A stretch of 64,000 nucleotides of DNA from Bifidobacterium avesanii (GCF_009299475.1 NZ_WBSN01000002.1:1-64000), one strand, 5' to 3'. Shown: positions 33,512-40,790, numbered from the stretch's first letter. Translations and numbers: made by a program. Notes: a model not told the origin generated them from the sequence alone.

Positions 33512-33857
33512 AGTCGGCGTGCCGCCGTTCGTCAGAACTTCGCGCGAACGCCACCGCGCCGGAGTGGGGGGCCACCCCCGCCCACATGTCCAGTCCGAAC
33601 CTCGGGCACAGTCGGGATTTTTTTACGATCGCTTTTCCACACGGCCGGGCTTCGATCTTCGGCGCCGTCGCGCCGCCGCACCAGCCCGTTTCGCCACGGA
33701 TGGCGTTACGGCAGGCGACGCCGATGCCGTTGCCGTAACGCGTTACTGTTACCGGAAACCGGGGAGATATTGGCGCTATGCGCCGGGGAGAGCCGAGGCC
33801 AGGCGGGAGGGGGCATATGGGGGTATGCCCCCGGTTCACTGGAACGTTCTCACTCAC
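33504..33857 (-). CDS. Unknown protein, 117 residues, uncertain
   Basis: Starts at GTG 33857, inside the last codons of the gene before (8-nt overlap). The second half (GETGWCGGATAPKIEARPCG and onward) has strongly GC-rich third codon positions, which argues for coding; the first half is rich in Pro and Arg. It also contains, at 33707-33742, an inverted repeat of GTTACGGCA with TGCCGTAAC. No family is recognised. Confidence 0.4.
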   Translation of the reverse strand: MSENVPVNRGHTPICPLPPGLGSPRRIAPISPRFPVTVTRYGNGIGVACRNAIRGETGWCGGATAPKIEARPCGKAIVKKSRLCPRFGLDMWAGVAPHSGAVAFARSSDERRHADLR

Positions 33858-34386
33858 CGAGGGGCGTTATCCGTTCCTCGTCAATCTCCATGTCGTTCAA
33901 TACCCATTCATGCTCGCCGCGCGAGTTAACCGGGTCGTGAAAATGGGCTAAAAGCTCCCGAGTGCCGGAAGGCCTGTATGTCCATATCCTCGATTGAATA
34001 TGAAAGTATCCGTTATTGCGGTCGTTGAACCACTTGGCTTGTTCCAAATCGTCCGTCCAGCTCATGCCAGTCTTGTAGAACTCGGGCGCGGCACGGTAGA
34101 GAATGGCGGGCGGCGTCTCGGGATAGGCGGATATGGTCGTGTTCTCCAAGTACCCGCAATGCTCGAACATCTCGTTCCACTCTTCCCCGCAACCACTACC
34201 AAGGACTTGACGCCCCGGCCACTCGCAACCCACCCAAGCGTCCTCTAGGCCTATGGCGAATTGTTCGAGGGGCAACCAATCGTTCACGTAGGCGTCCCAC
34301 AGCAGCGCGGGCATATCGTTACGCCCCCGCTTGTCGGTGGGCCGCTCCAAGATAAGCCCCTCCCAAGTGTCGGCATGTCCGTTCAT
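33850..34386 (-). CDS. ADP-ribosyltransferase-like protein of the satellite element
   Basis: 178 residues from ATG 34386, with GAGGAGG 6 nt upstream. After a polar N-terminal region, ILYRAAPEFYKTGMSWTDDL and AKWFNDRNNGYFHIQSRIWT appear, and near the C-terminus SRGEHEWVLND. The order Arg, Ser-Trp-Thr, Glu-x-Glu mimics the R-S-E signature of ADP-ribosyltransferase folds, and RGA...GMSWT...WFA proteins are common in actinophages. No enzyme activity is proven for these. It could be a toxin, an anti-phage effector or a host modifier; a non-catalytic fold cannot be excluded. Confidence 0.55.
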   Translation of the reverse strand: MNGHADTWEGLILERPTDKRGRNDMPALLWDAYVNDWLPLEQFAIGLEDAWVGCEWPGRQVLGSGCGEEWNEMFEHCGYLENTTISAYPETPPAILYRAAPEFYKTGMSWTDDLEQAKWFNDRNNGYFHIQSRIWTYRPSGTRELLAHFHDPVNSRGEHEWVLNDMEIDEERITPLGE

Positions 34387-34400
34387 TTCAAACCTCCTCA

Positions 34401-34691
34401 CTAGCGGCCGCGGCGTCGAACCGGGGCCCGCTTCACCTCGTGGGCCGTGCCGTCGATCTGCGCGGCCAACCGCAGCAGGCTCGCGCCCAATACGGCGGAG
34501 GTCGCCGGGTCGGCGGGCACGTTCACCCTCAAGCGCTCCACCCCGCCCGTCTGCAAGGCGTGGGCCATCGCCCGCATACACTCCACCGCCATATGCTTGG
34601 CGTCGGTGCGCTGCCTCGACGGGTCCGCGTGAAAGTCCAAGTTCAACGCCCGTTGCGTCGGCCACAGGTCGCGTCTCGTCGGCCCGCTCAT
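34401..34691 (-). CDS. Unknown helical protein, 96 residues
   Basis: Begins MSGPTRRDLWPTQRALNLDF at ATG 34691, overlapping the previous stop by 4 nt. KHMAVECMRAMAHALQTGGV and TSAVLGASLLRLAAQIDGTA form two helices; the end is basic (HEVKRAPVRRRGR). No family recognised. Phage-type small gene in the operon leading to the ART-like gene. Confidence 0.6.
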   Translation of the reverse strand: MSGPTRRDLWPTQRALNLDFHADPSRQRTDAKHMAVECMRAMAHALQTGGVERLRVNVPADPATSAVLGASLLRLAAQIDGTAHEVKRAPVRRRGR

Positions 34692-34867
34692 CGTTCGCCT
34701 CCGTCCCGCTCTTGTCCCGGCTCCGTCCCGGCAGTGTCCCGGCTCGGCCCCTCGGGGCAATCCCGGTTCGCGCGTTCCGCCTTCCGCCGTTCCTCGTTCG
34801 CCCTTTTCGCCTTCAGATACGAGCGGTAAAACGGCGAATTCATCCGAAATCGCTTGGGCTTGCCCAT
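34688..34867 (-). CDS. Small basic unknown protein, 59 residues
   Basis: Begins MGKPKRFRMNSPFYRSYLKA at ATG 34867, overlapping the previous stop by one base (TGATG), with AAAGGGGG upstream. Highly charged, rich in Arg, Glu and Lys (AKRANEERRKAERANRD), probably a single helix that binds nucleic acid. Confidence 0.55.
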   Translation of the reverse strand: MGKPKRFRMNSPFYRSYLKAKRANEERRKAERANRDCPEGPSRDTAGTEPGQERDGGER

Positions 34868-35034
34868 CACGCCTGCCCCCTTTCGTCCGTCATGCGTTCC
34901 AATAGGGCGGCTATGTGGGCTTGGCTCTCGGCCAAGTCAACCAACGCGCCGGCGATCACCGCCAGCAACTGCCGGTCGGACGCCCGGCCCTCGGCCACCA
35001 CGTCCAAGCGGCGGCGCACCTTGTCGTAATCCAT
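34867..35034 (-). CDS. Small helical unknown protein, 55 residues
   Basis: Begins MDYDKVRRRLDVVAEGRASD at ATG 35034 with AAGGGAG about 9 nt upstream, and continues with LLAVIAGALVDLAESQAHIA, a long amphipathic helix. First gene after the CTAG-rich region, leading a run of overlapping genes down to 33850. No family recognised. Confidence 0.6.
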   Translation of the reverse strand: MDYDKVRRRLDVVAEGRASDRQLLAVIAGALVDLAESQAHIAALLERMTDERGQA

Positions 35035-35114
35035 GGTGTGAATCTCCCTTCGATGAATGCCGGCGAGCGCGGCCCGGTTTTCGTTTCGTCCGGTCGTTCG
35101 CGCTCACATGGCTT

Positions 35115-35278
35115 GTCTAGCGGCTAGAGTGCTAGACACGTTGTGTTTATTGGGTTTCGGCATTCTAGACGGGTTCTAGACTTCTAGACTGTGAGGGTCG
35201 TCTAGTTTCTAGACGGTTTTGTCTAGAATGCCGTAATCCCTTGCGGCAGTAGGTGTCTAACGGTCTAGGCGCTAGACA
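35115..35278. repeat. CTAG-rich iteron-like repeat cluster
   Basis: Eleven CTAG tetramers in about 160 bp, nearly all within CTAGAC or GTCTAG. Perfect inverted pairs include GTCTAGTTTCTAGAC (35200-35214) and TGTCTAG with CTAGACA (35114-35138). TTCTAGAC recurs at 35163, 35174 and 35182. CTAG is normally rare in bacterial DNA. The cluster lies right after the end of the replication-type gene and before the small-gene operon: either an origin with iterons or an operator array. Confidence 0.8.
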
Positions 35279-36705
35279 CTGGGCGTGGGCGCGCTCACAA
35301 GCGCCCACAGTTGCGACGCCGTGTGGCCTTCGCCAAGGTCGGGGCCGATCTTGTCCAGCATGTTTTCCGTGTACATGCGTTCGATGGTCCGGTAGGTGTC
35401 GGCGGTCGATATGCCGGTTTTCTTCTGAACCATGTACCCGGCCATGCCCTCACGCTTCGCGTCGTGCTTCGTCAAGGCGTTTTCAACGCGCTTGGCGTAT
35501 CGGCGATAGTCGCGTTCCGCCTTCTCGCGCTCGGCTATCTCTTGCGCCTCGTCCTTGGCTACGAGTTCGTCCGCGAGCGCGTCGCGGCGTTTGCCACGGC
35601 GTTCCCTACGTCCCGCGTTCATGCACTGCTCGCGGAACTCGCGTGATCGTTTGGCGATGTATTCGGCGCGTGCCCAGTCGTCTTCCGTCACGGTCAGTTC
35701 CATGCCCTCGCGCTGCTCCATGATGGCGAGCACGCCGGCCGTCCTAGCCATGGAGAACAGGGCGTGTCCGTCCATGCCGTCCGGGCGCGTGCCGTGCAAC
35801 CGGTCGTAGGCGTCGGGGTCCATCGCGTCGTACACGCATTGCGGATATGTCAGATGGTGCAGCGGGTACAGGGGTTTGCCCGTGTCACTGTTGCGGTAGC
35901 TCCAGTAGTCGCCCGACTTGTACAGGCCGCTCAGGTTGAACGGCGTGGGTTCATAACCCTTGAGCTTGGCGGCGTCGAAACCGAACTCTCCGGCCGGCTC
36001 TTCGGGCCTGACCTTCGGCGCGTCAAGGTCCAAGGTCGTGGCCCATAGGATGCGCTGGGGTATGCCCGTGGTGTCCTCACCGGTCAGCGCGTCCGCGTTG
36101 CCCGGTTGCACGCCGACGATCATGCCCACTCGATACCCATAGGCCACCGCCTTCAGCCGCTTGGCCGGGTTGACGTTCTGCCCGCCAAGCGTTTCCCCGC
36201 TCCACACGCTAGCGAGCGAGCCAGTGAGCGTCGAACCGAGTCGGTTCATGGCCGCGCCCAGCACGCTCACCTCGGGCACGTTCAGGAACGCGCGAGTGTT
36301 CACGCACTTGAGCACGGTCCGGCCCTTGCCTTCGTCGCCGGCGTCCGCGTCCCCGCCATCCTCGGGTTCGCGCACGCTGAACAGGGTCGGCAGTCCCTCG
36401 CCCGACACCGGGATAGTCGTGGCCGCACCCCGCAAGTCCGGCACCAAGCTTGCCGCCACGCCCGTGGCAAGCCCCTTGCCGTCACCGCTCCGGCCGATGA
36501 TCGCGCCGAACATGTTAAAGGGGCCGGGACACTTGCCCTCAAAACTGGGCGTGACCACGTTGGGCGGAGTCACAACCGCCACGCGCACAAGCGTCGCCAG
36601 CAACACGGCCCACGGCGCGCTCCTTGTCGCCCTCGCCGTGTCACGGATGTACCGCAGCCGGTCGGACGACTCCCAAAACTCATCATCGTTCGCATACACC
36701 GCCAC
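35272..36705 (-). CDS. DUF3987-like P-loop replication-type protein
   Basis: 477 residues from GTG 36705 with GGGAGG 6 nt upstream. Walker A-like GAIIGRSGDGKGLATGVAAS (about residues 67-86) and an acidic strand FLNVPEVSVLGAAM follow the pattern of DUF3987 helicase-like proteins that phages and plasmids pair with or use as replicators. The C-terminal third is charged (EIAEREKAERDYRRYAKRVE) and ends in a winged-helix-like segment, KKTGISTADTYRTIERMYTE. By position it is the Rep of the satellite-like element. No primase motif is evident. Confidence 0.7.
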   Translation of the reverse strand: MAVYANDDEFWESSDRLRYIRDTARATRSAPWAVLLATLVRVAVVTPPNVVTPSFEGKCPGPFNMFGAIIGRSGDGKGLATGVAASLVPDLRGAATTIPVSGEGLPTLFSVREPEDGGDADAGDEGKGRTVLKCVNTRAFLNVPEVSVLGAAMNRLGSTLTGSLASVWSGETLGGQNVNPAKRLKAVAYGYRVGMIVGVQPGNADALTGEDTTGIPQRILWATTLDLDAPKVRPEEPAGEFGFDAAKLKGYEPTPFNLSGLYKSGDYWSYRNSDTGKPLYPLHHLTYPQCVYDAMDPDAYDRLHGTRPDGMDGHALFSMARTAGVLAIMEQREGMELTVTEDDWARAEYIAKRSREFREQCMNAGRRERRGKRRDALADELVAKDEAQEIAEREKAERDYRRYAKRVENALTKHDAKREGMAGYMVQKKTGISTADTYRTIERMYTENMLDKIGPDLGEGHTASQLWALVSAPTPSV

Positions 36706-36708
36706 CGT

Positions 36709-37293
36709 TCACCTCCCATCGATGCCACCCGCCAGCAGACGGGCCACGCGCGGCCAATCACCGCCCGCAAGCCCGGCCACCGCGCAGAGCACGGAACACG
36801 CACGCCGTTCGCTCGCGTCGATCACCGCCAGCCGGTTGGCGCGCGCGCTGTCGGCAATGCGGTTGCGCACATGGCCCGCGTCCATCCGGGCATGTGAAGG
36901 CAGCAACTGCATATCGATCAGCGTCCCGGTCCTCACGTCCATGTCCAAGCCGGCCACCTTGACCACCGGATTCGACGGGTGGAACGCGCTCGCGGACATG
37001 ATCACGCCGGTAGGCAGCAGCAGGGCGGCGAGCGCGGTTATCGTGCACGCGGCGGGGTCGCCGGTCCATGCCGTGAACGTGACCGGCTGGGGCGCGACGT
37101 GCCCGGCGTACACGGTCAGCGCGGCCAAGCGGGCCGTGTCCTCGATATGGCGGCTGACGGCGAGCCGGTAGGGGCCGTATGCGGCTTCGAGCAGGTACCG
37201 GCCGGTCATGGACAGCACATAGGCCGGCGAATTGGCATAGTCCAGCGTAGAAGCGCCCTCGGGCCGGTTCGGTGGTAGTGTGGTGTTCGTCAC
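36709..37293 (-). CDS. Unknown protein between excisionase and replication gene
   Basis: 194 residues if GTG 37293 (VTNTTLPPNRPEG) is the start; an ATG at 37209 is the alternative and neither has a good ribosome-binding site. Its stop is 3 nt before the replication gene start. A middle region GRYLLEAAYGPYRLAVSRHI and the end LLAGGIDGR are visible. In PICIs this position often holds a primase or replication helper, but no motif supports that here. Confidence 0.55.
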   Translation of the reverse strand: MTNTTLPPNRPEGASTLDYANSPAYVLSMTGRYLLEAAYGPYRLAVSRHIEDTARLAALTVYAGHVAPQPVTFTAWTGDPAACTITALAALLLPTGVIMSASAFHPSNPVVKVAGLDMDVRTGTLIDMQLLPSHARMDAGHVRNRIADSARANRLAVIDASERRACSVLCAVAGLAGGDWPRVARLLAGGIDGR

Positions 37294-37297
37294 CGAA

Positions 37298-37318
37298 GCC
37301 CCGCCCAACGCGGGGTTT
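37298..37318 (+). terminator. Short hairpin with T-tract beside the excisionase gene
   Basis: CCCCGC and GCGGGG followed by TTTT on the plus strand. It overlaps the proposed start region of the 194-residue gene. Confidence 0.4.
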
Positions 37319-37344
37319 TGTCTTATCTCAGCGGCTCTCACTGG

Positions 37345-37572
37345 TCACGCACCCACTTCGATGGTGTTGGCCCTCATCCACGCCTCCACGACATCGTTCT
37401 TGTAGACGACGCGGCGCTTGCTCAGGCGGATGAACGCAGGCCCACGGCCGCTGTAACGCATGTTGTTGAGGTATTTCGTGGTCACGCCGAGCTTGGCGGC
37501 GGTTTGCGCGTTGGTGAGCATGGCGGACGCGCCGGCGCTCGCGGGCGTCTTAGTTGGGTTAGTGTGTCCCAT
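37345..37572 (-). CDS. Excisionase/AlpA-like helix-turn-helix protein
   Basis: 75 residues from ATG 37572, AGAAGG 5 nt upstream. The HTH_17 fold is clear: LTNAQTAAKLGVTTKYLNNM, then a wing RGPAFIRLSKRRVVYKNDVV. Such proteins direct excision, and AlpA also activates integrase or satellite genes in Gram-negative PICIs. It is the first leftward gene, divergent from the Stl-like repressor, where xis sits in SaPIs. Confidence 0.85.
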   Translation of the reverse strand: MGHTNPTKTPASAGASAMLTNAQTAAKLGVTTKYLNNMRYSGRGPAFIRLSKRRVVYKNDVVEAWMRANTIEVGA

Positions 37573-37636
37573 GAGACCTTCTTTCGTGGTTGGAAGGCGC
37601 GGCGGTTCGCCGCGTGTGGTCTTATTGGGGCTTCGT

Positions 37637-37682
37637 CGGCTGGTACCCGGCGCGGCCCCTTTTTCGTCCGGCTGGCACCCGG
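37637..37682. promoter_or_regulatory. Repressor operator candidates in the divergent control region
   Basis: CGGCTGGTACCCGG (37637-37650) and CGGCTGGCACCCGG (37669-37682) are direct repeats 32 bp apart, three turns of helix, between the repressor and excisionase genes. Confidence 0.5.
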
Positions 37683-37705
37683 ATGGACATCACATTAACT
37701 CATGT

Positions 37706-37735
37706 TTGACATATAAATCTCACATGGCATACAAT
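37706..37735 (+). promoter_or_regulatory. Promoter of the repressor-integrase operon
   Basis: TTGACA (37706-37711) and TACAAT (37730-37735) with 18-bp spacing, the best consensus promoter in the element, 45 bp before the repressor start. Directly adjacent to the operator candidates. Confidence 0.75.
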
Positions 37736-37779
37736 CGGCGTGTTGTAGTTTTAGCAAACATTAAGGCTTCGGTGACACG

Positions 37780-38571
37780 ATGACTCAAACTCAGACGACG
37801 GACGCCCCCATATCCACGTTCGGGCAGAGGCTCCAACGCTGCCGCAAGACACAGAAAATCGGCGCGGAAAAACTCGCGGAACTAGTAAACGAGGAATACG
37901 GCGAGGGTACCACGACGCGCAGCGTGATAACCGCGATAGAGACGGGCCGCAAGCTCGAAGGCGTGACCATGGGTGAGGTGTTGCGCTTCGCGCACGTGCT
38001 CAAGGTATCGCCCCTGTGCCTCATGATCGACCTTGAACAGCCCTTCTTGCGCGCGGATTTCCCCGGCTTCGACGGATTGCTGAACTATCAGGCAATGCGC
38101 CGGTTCACTGGACACGTTTCCTTCGCCGGAACCATCCCCGATTTCATGGAAAAGGCGCAGCGAGTCGGCATAGCGCTTGACGATGCCACTTATCGTCACC
38201 TCATGGCGCGCAAGCATCTTGAAAAACTTAGGCAAATCGAGTCAATGCCCGAATTCAACGACAAATGCGACACTGAACTTGTCGAAGACATATATCAACC
38301 CGGCGAGTACATCGAGGTTCCCAACGCGGCCGAACTCGCGCAACGCGAACACACAAGTGCAAATATCGAACTATGGGACGCATGGAAGGCGTTTCTCGAT
38401 GACAGGAAAACACTCGACACGCTGGGCGTGATCTTCCCCGAGGACACGGACGACGCCGTGGCAAAACGGTTCACCGAGGAGGGCGTGGAAAAACTACGCC
38501 GCGAGATAGCCCCATACGAAATCGTCACCACGAGCTCGGAAGCACACGACATGTGGGGCGATCAGGCATGA
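37780..38571 (+). CDS. HTH master repressor, Stl-like
   Basis: 263 residues. N-terminal XRE helix-turn-helix: FGQRLQRCRKTQKIGAEKLA with RSVITAIETGRKLEGVTMGE. The long C-terminal part has no S24 peptidase motif, so self-cleavage after DNA damage is not expected. Length, domain plan and position match Stl, the SaPI repressor that is released by binding a helper-phage protein. Its stop overlaps the integrase ATG by 4 nt, so the two genes are coupled. The helper phage and the inducer are unknown. Confidence 0.75.
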   Translation: MTQTQTTDAPISTFGQRLQRCRKTQKIGAEKLAELVNEEYGEGTTTRSVITAIETGRKLEGVTMGEVLRFAHVLKVSPLCLMIDLEQPFLRADFPGFDGLLNYQAMRRFTGHVSFAGTIPDFMEKAQRVGIALDDATYRHLMARKHLEKLRQIESMPEFNDKCDTELVEDIYQPGEYIEVPNAAELAQREHTSANIELWDAWKAFLDDRKTLDTLGVIFPEDTDDAVAKRFTEEGVEKLRREIAPYEIVTTSSEAHDMWGDQA

Positions 38572-39902
38572 GCAATACCACGGAGAAGTCCCGCAACGGC
38601 GTTTTCAAGTACGCGGCCAAGAAATTCCCCAAAGGCTACGGCTTCGGCTTCCGGTACACCGATCAACAGGGCCATGAACACAAGCAACGCGGATTCGAGC
38701 GGCGAGTGGACGCGGAACGCGAGCGCAGCCGCATACTTGCCGAAATGAACGCGGGCCACTATATCGACCCACAGCGCGGCAAGCAGCCGGTCGAGAAAAT
38801 CGGCGCGGCATGGTTGGAAACCAAGAAGGGCGTGATCAAGCCCGACTCATACGACAAATACGAGGGACTGTGGGAAACGCATATCAAGCCCAAATGGGGA
38901 GCCACGCCAGTTGCCAATGTGCGGCATGTTGACGTGCAGCGCTGGATAAGCGGCAAGGCGCAGCAGCTCAGCACCAAACAGACCGCCTCCATACTCAGTG
39001 TGTTCGGCATGATAATGAAGCGCGCCGTGAAGGACAAAAGGATAGCCGACAATCCGTGTGACGGCATCGAGTTGCCCAGGATGGTTGTCAAGAAGCCGCG
39101 CTGGTATCTGAACATGCGTCAACTGTTGCTGTTGGCGGAATCCGCGAGCGCTCGCAGGAATCCCGGTTACGGGACGATGGTGCTGTTTATGGGGACCACC
39201 GGCATGAGGTTCGGTGAAGTGACCGCCTTGCGCGTGAAGAACCTCGATTTAGGCAAAGGTTCCGTGCGCGTGTGCGAAAACTCGGTATGGTCCAAGAGCG
39301 GATGGCATTTGCACACGGCGAAGAACAACGAGGACCGAACCGTGGTATTCCCCACGAGTTTGCTGGGCGATTTGCTGAGCAAGGCAGTTAAGTCCAAGGA
39401 TGCGGACGCGCTCGTGTTCGAGCGTCCCGGCTCCGTCAATGACGGCCGGCATTTGACGCAAGCGGATTACATGCGGCCACCGGACAGCAAAGACGGATGG
39501 TTTGCCACGTCGGTTGAGGCGGCGGGCTTGCCTTCGATGACCTTGCATGACCTTCGGCATACGGCCGTGAGCCTTGCCGTTCACGCGAAGGTGCCGCCGA
39601 AGGTGGTTCAGGCCATTGCAGGACACAAGACGTTCTCAATGACGATGGACTATTACGCGGACTTGTTCACGGATGATCTTTTCGTGTACGGCAAGGAGCT
39701 GGACAAAGAGGCGGAAGCCGCTCAGGCGAAGCTCATCGCGGAAGCCCTGAACAACCCGGCCAATACCGTCGCCGTCCAAAATCCGTCCAAAACGGTCCGG
39801 GCCGAAAAACAAGAAAGCGCCGGAACACTTGAATTCCAGCGCTTCTCATGGCAGTCCGCCCGAGTACCCCCTGAGAGAGTCGAACTCTCGTTGTCAGAGT
39901 GA
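38568..39902 (+). CDS. int: Tyrosine recombinase integrase
   Basis: 444 residues. N-terminal arm-binding/SAM-like region (KEVRI-type, SRNGVFKYAAKKFPKGYGF), then the catalytic domain: Arg in TTGMRFGEVTALRVKNLD, HxxR in MTLHDLRHTAVSLAV, and His...Tyr in GHKTFSMTMDYYADLF. The last 13 codons, RVPPERVELSLSE, are read from the att core and from the antisense strand of tRNA-Glu, and the stop is inside the tRNA gene. In the excised circle the frame would instead end VEF and TAA. A hairpin within codons about 417-426 acts as terminator for tRNA-Glu on the other strand. Confidence 0.95.
   Translation: MSNTTEKSRNGVFKYAAKKFPKGYGFGFRYTDQQGHEHKQRGFERRVDAERERSRILAEMNAGHYIDPQRGKQPVEKIGAAWLETKKGVIKPDSYDKYEGLWETHIKPKWGATPVANVRHVDVQRWISGKAQQLSTKQTASILSVFGMIMKRAVKDKRIADNPCDGIELPRMVVKKPRWYLNMRQLLLLAESASARRNPGYGTMVLFMGTTGMRFGEVTALRVKNLDLGKGSVRVCENSVWSKSGWHLHTAKNNEDRTVVFPTSLLGDLLSKAVKSKDADALVFERPGSVNDGRHLTQADYMRPPDSKDGWFATSVEAAGLPSMTLHDLRHTAVSLAVHAKVPPKVVQAIAGHKTFSMTMDYYADLFTDDLFVYGKELDKEAEAAQAKLIAEALNNPANTVAVQNPSKTVRAEKQESAGTLEFQRFSWQSARVPPERVELSLSE
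39771..39792. promoter_or_regulatory. Integrase arm-type site candidate, attR side
   Basis: Identical 22-bp copy of 30300-30321, inside the 3' part of int, 71 bp from the core. Confidence 0.55.
39816..39843 (-). terminator. Terminator for tRNA-Glu supplied by the integrated element
   Basis: On the minus strand AGCGCTGGAA pairs with TTCCGGCGCT (one G-T pair), then TTCTTGTTTTTCG. It lies 22 nt past the tRNA 3' end and is embedded in the int coding sequence. Confidence 0.7.
39864..39884. other. attR core
   Basis: Right copy of the 21-bp duplication; most of it is the 3' end of tRNA-Glu. Confidence 0.85.
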
Positions 39903-39936
39903 AAGTCTGATGTCCTAACCGTTAGACGAAGGGGGC
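39865..39936 (-). tRNA. tRNA-Glu (TTC), integration target
   Basis: 72 nt. The acceptor stem GCCCCCT pairs with AGGGGGT (first pair G-T), discriminator A. The anticodon stem CAGA and loop around CTTTCAC give TTC. The T-arm is GAGAGTTCGACTCTC. The 3' part is regenerated by the element at attR. Confidence 0.97.
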
Positions 39937-39950
39937 AGACAACTTGATTG

Positions 39951-39979
39951 ATAATACTGGTTAGGCGACGAACGCGCAA
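39951..39979 (-). promoter_or_regulatory. tRNA-Glu promoter
   Basis: TTGCGC (39974-39979) and TATTAT (39951-39956), 17-bp spacing, minus strand. This part is native chromosome. Confidence 0.65.
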
Positions 39980-40219
39980 ATCGGCGACACGCCGGGACAA
40001 GACCGGGGACACGGGACATATGCCGAATCACACCCCGAATCCCGAGGCAACTCCACGGCATGCCGCCGATCGTTCCGCGCAATGCGTCATACCCGGCGCA
40101 TCATGCGCAACGCCCACAACGCATGCAACGCACAAGGCACAACGCGCAAGGCGCAGAATACGGCGGCGCAATGAAGCGGCGCGCAGCGGCACGGCGATGA
40201 GCGACGCGGCGAATCCGCG

Positions 40220-40744
40220 TCACGCCCCGATCTGCCGCTGCACCCAGTCGATGATGTACGGCGCCACGTGCTCGATCTGGTCGATGGCCACCTCGAATTC
40301 GTGACGGCCGCCGTACCACGGGTCCACGAGGTCGATGTCGCTTTCGCGGCCCGGCGCCGGCTTGGGCAGGTCCGGGTCGAACGAGCGGTACATGTGCACC
40401 TCGGCGCGCTTGCCGGCGGGCAGCTGGCGCAGCAGGGCGCGCATGTGCGAGGCGGTCATGGGCAGGAACAGGTCGGTGCGCTCGATCTCGTCGGGCGTGA
40501 TGCGGTGCGCGAAGTGGTCCTGCGGGATCTCCGGGCCGTAGCCGCGCTCCTTGAGCACGCGCACGGCGCGCGGGTCGATCGGATGGCTCCACTCCTCGTC
40601 GGAGACGCCGCTGGACTCGACGGCGACGCGGTCGGCGAGCCCGCGCTCGTTCACCCAGTGGCGCAGGATGATCTCGCCCATGGGCGAACGGCAAATGTTG
40701 CCGGTGCAGACGGTCATGATGGTGTACGGCTTGGCGGCGGTCAT
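40220..40744 (-). CDS. Low-molecular-weight protein tyrosine phosphatase
   Basis: 174 residues from ATG 40744 with AAGGAAG just before it. The signature loop VCTGNICRSPMGE (CX5RS) is at the N-terminus and the general acid is in DLVDPWYGGRHEFEVAI. Length is typical. In Actinobacteria such enzymes regulate capsule or exopolysaccharide synthesis or metabolic enzymes. It is the last of a run with dihydrofolate reductase and thymidylate synthase, 46 nt after the former, so some co-transcription is likely, without an obvious functional tie. Confidence 0.93.
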   Translation of the reverse strand: MTAAKPYTIMTVCTGNICRSPMGEIILRHWVNERGLADRVAVESSGVSDEEWSHPIDPRAVRVLKERGYGPEIPQDHFAHRITPDEIERTDLFLPMTASHMRALLRQLPAGKRAEVHMYRSFDPDLPKPAPGRESDIDLVDPWYGGRHEFEVAIDQIEHVAPYIIDWVQRQIGA

Positions 40745-40790
40745 GGCTTCCTTATCGGTCTTCGGCGGATTCAACGGAATTCAGCGGAGT

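Larger units (their letters stand above)
30183..39884. mobile_element. 9.7-kb integrative element in tRNA-Glu, phage satellite (PICI)-like
   Basis: Bounded by a 21-bp direct repeat whose right copy is the 3' end of tRNA-Glu. It carries a tyrosine integrase and an HTH repressor on the plus strand; an excisionase, a P-loop replication-type protein and about a dozen small genes run on the minus strand. No capsid, portal, terminase, tail or lysin gene is visible. Codon and base usage is mixed, with long intergenic gaps unlike the flanking chromosome. The layout matches SaPI/PICI elements: int and master repressor divergent from xis and replication genes. A decayed prophage or a small ICE are the alternatives, but there is no conjugation gene either. 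Confidence 0.8.

Noticed and set aside
30183-39884. Ordinary temperate prophage or conjugative element
   Set aside because: No terminase, portal, capsid, tail, lysin, relaxase or type IV secretion gene is present in the 9.7 kb, so a satellite-type element fits better; a heavily deleted prophage remains possible.
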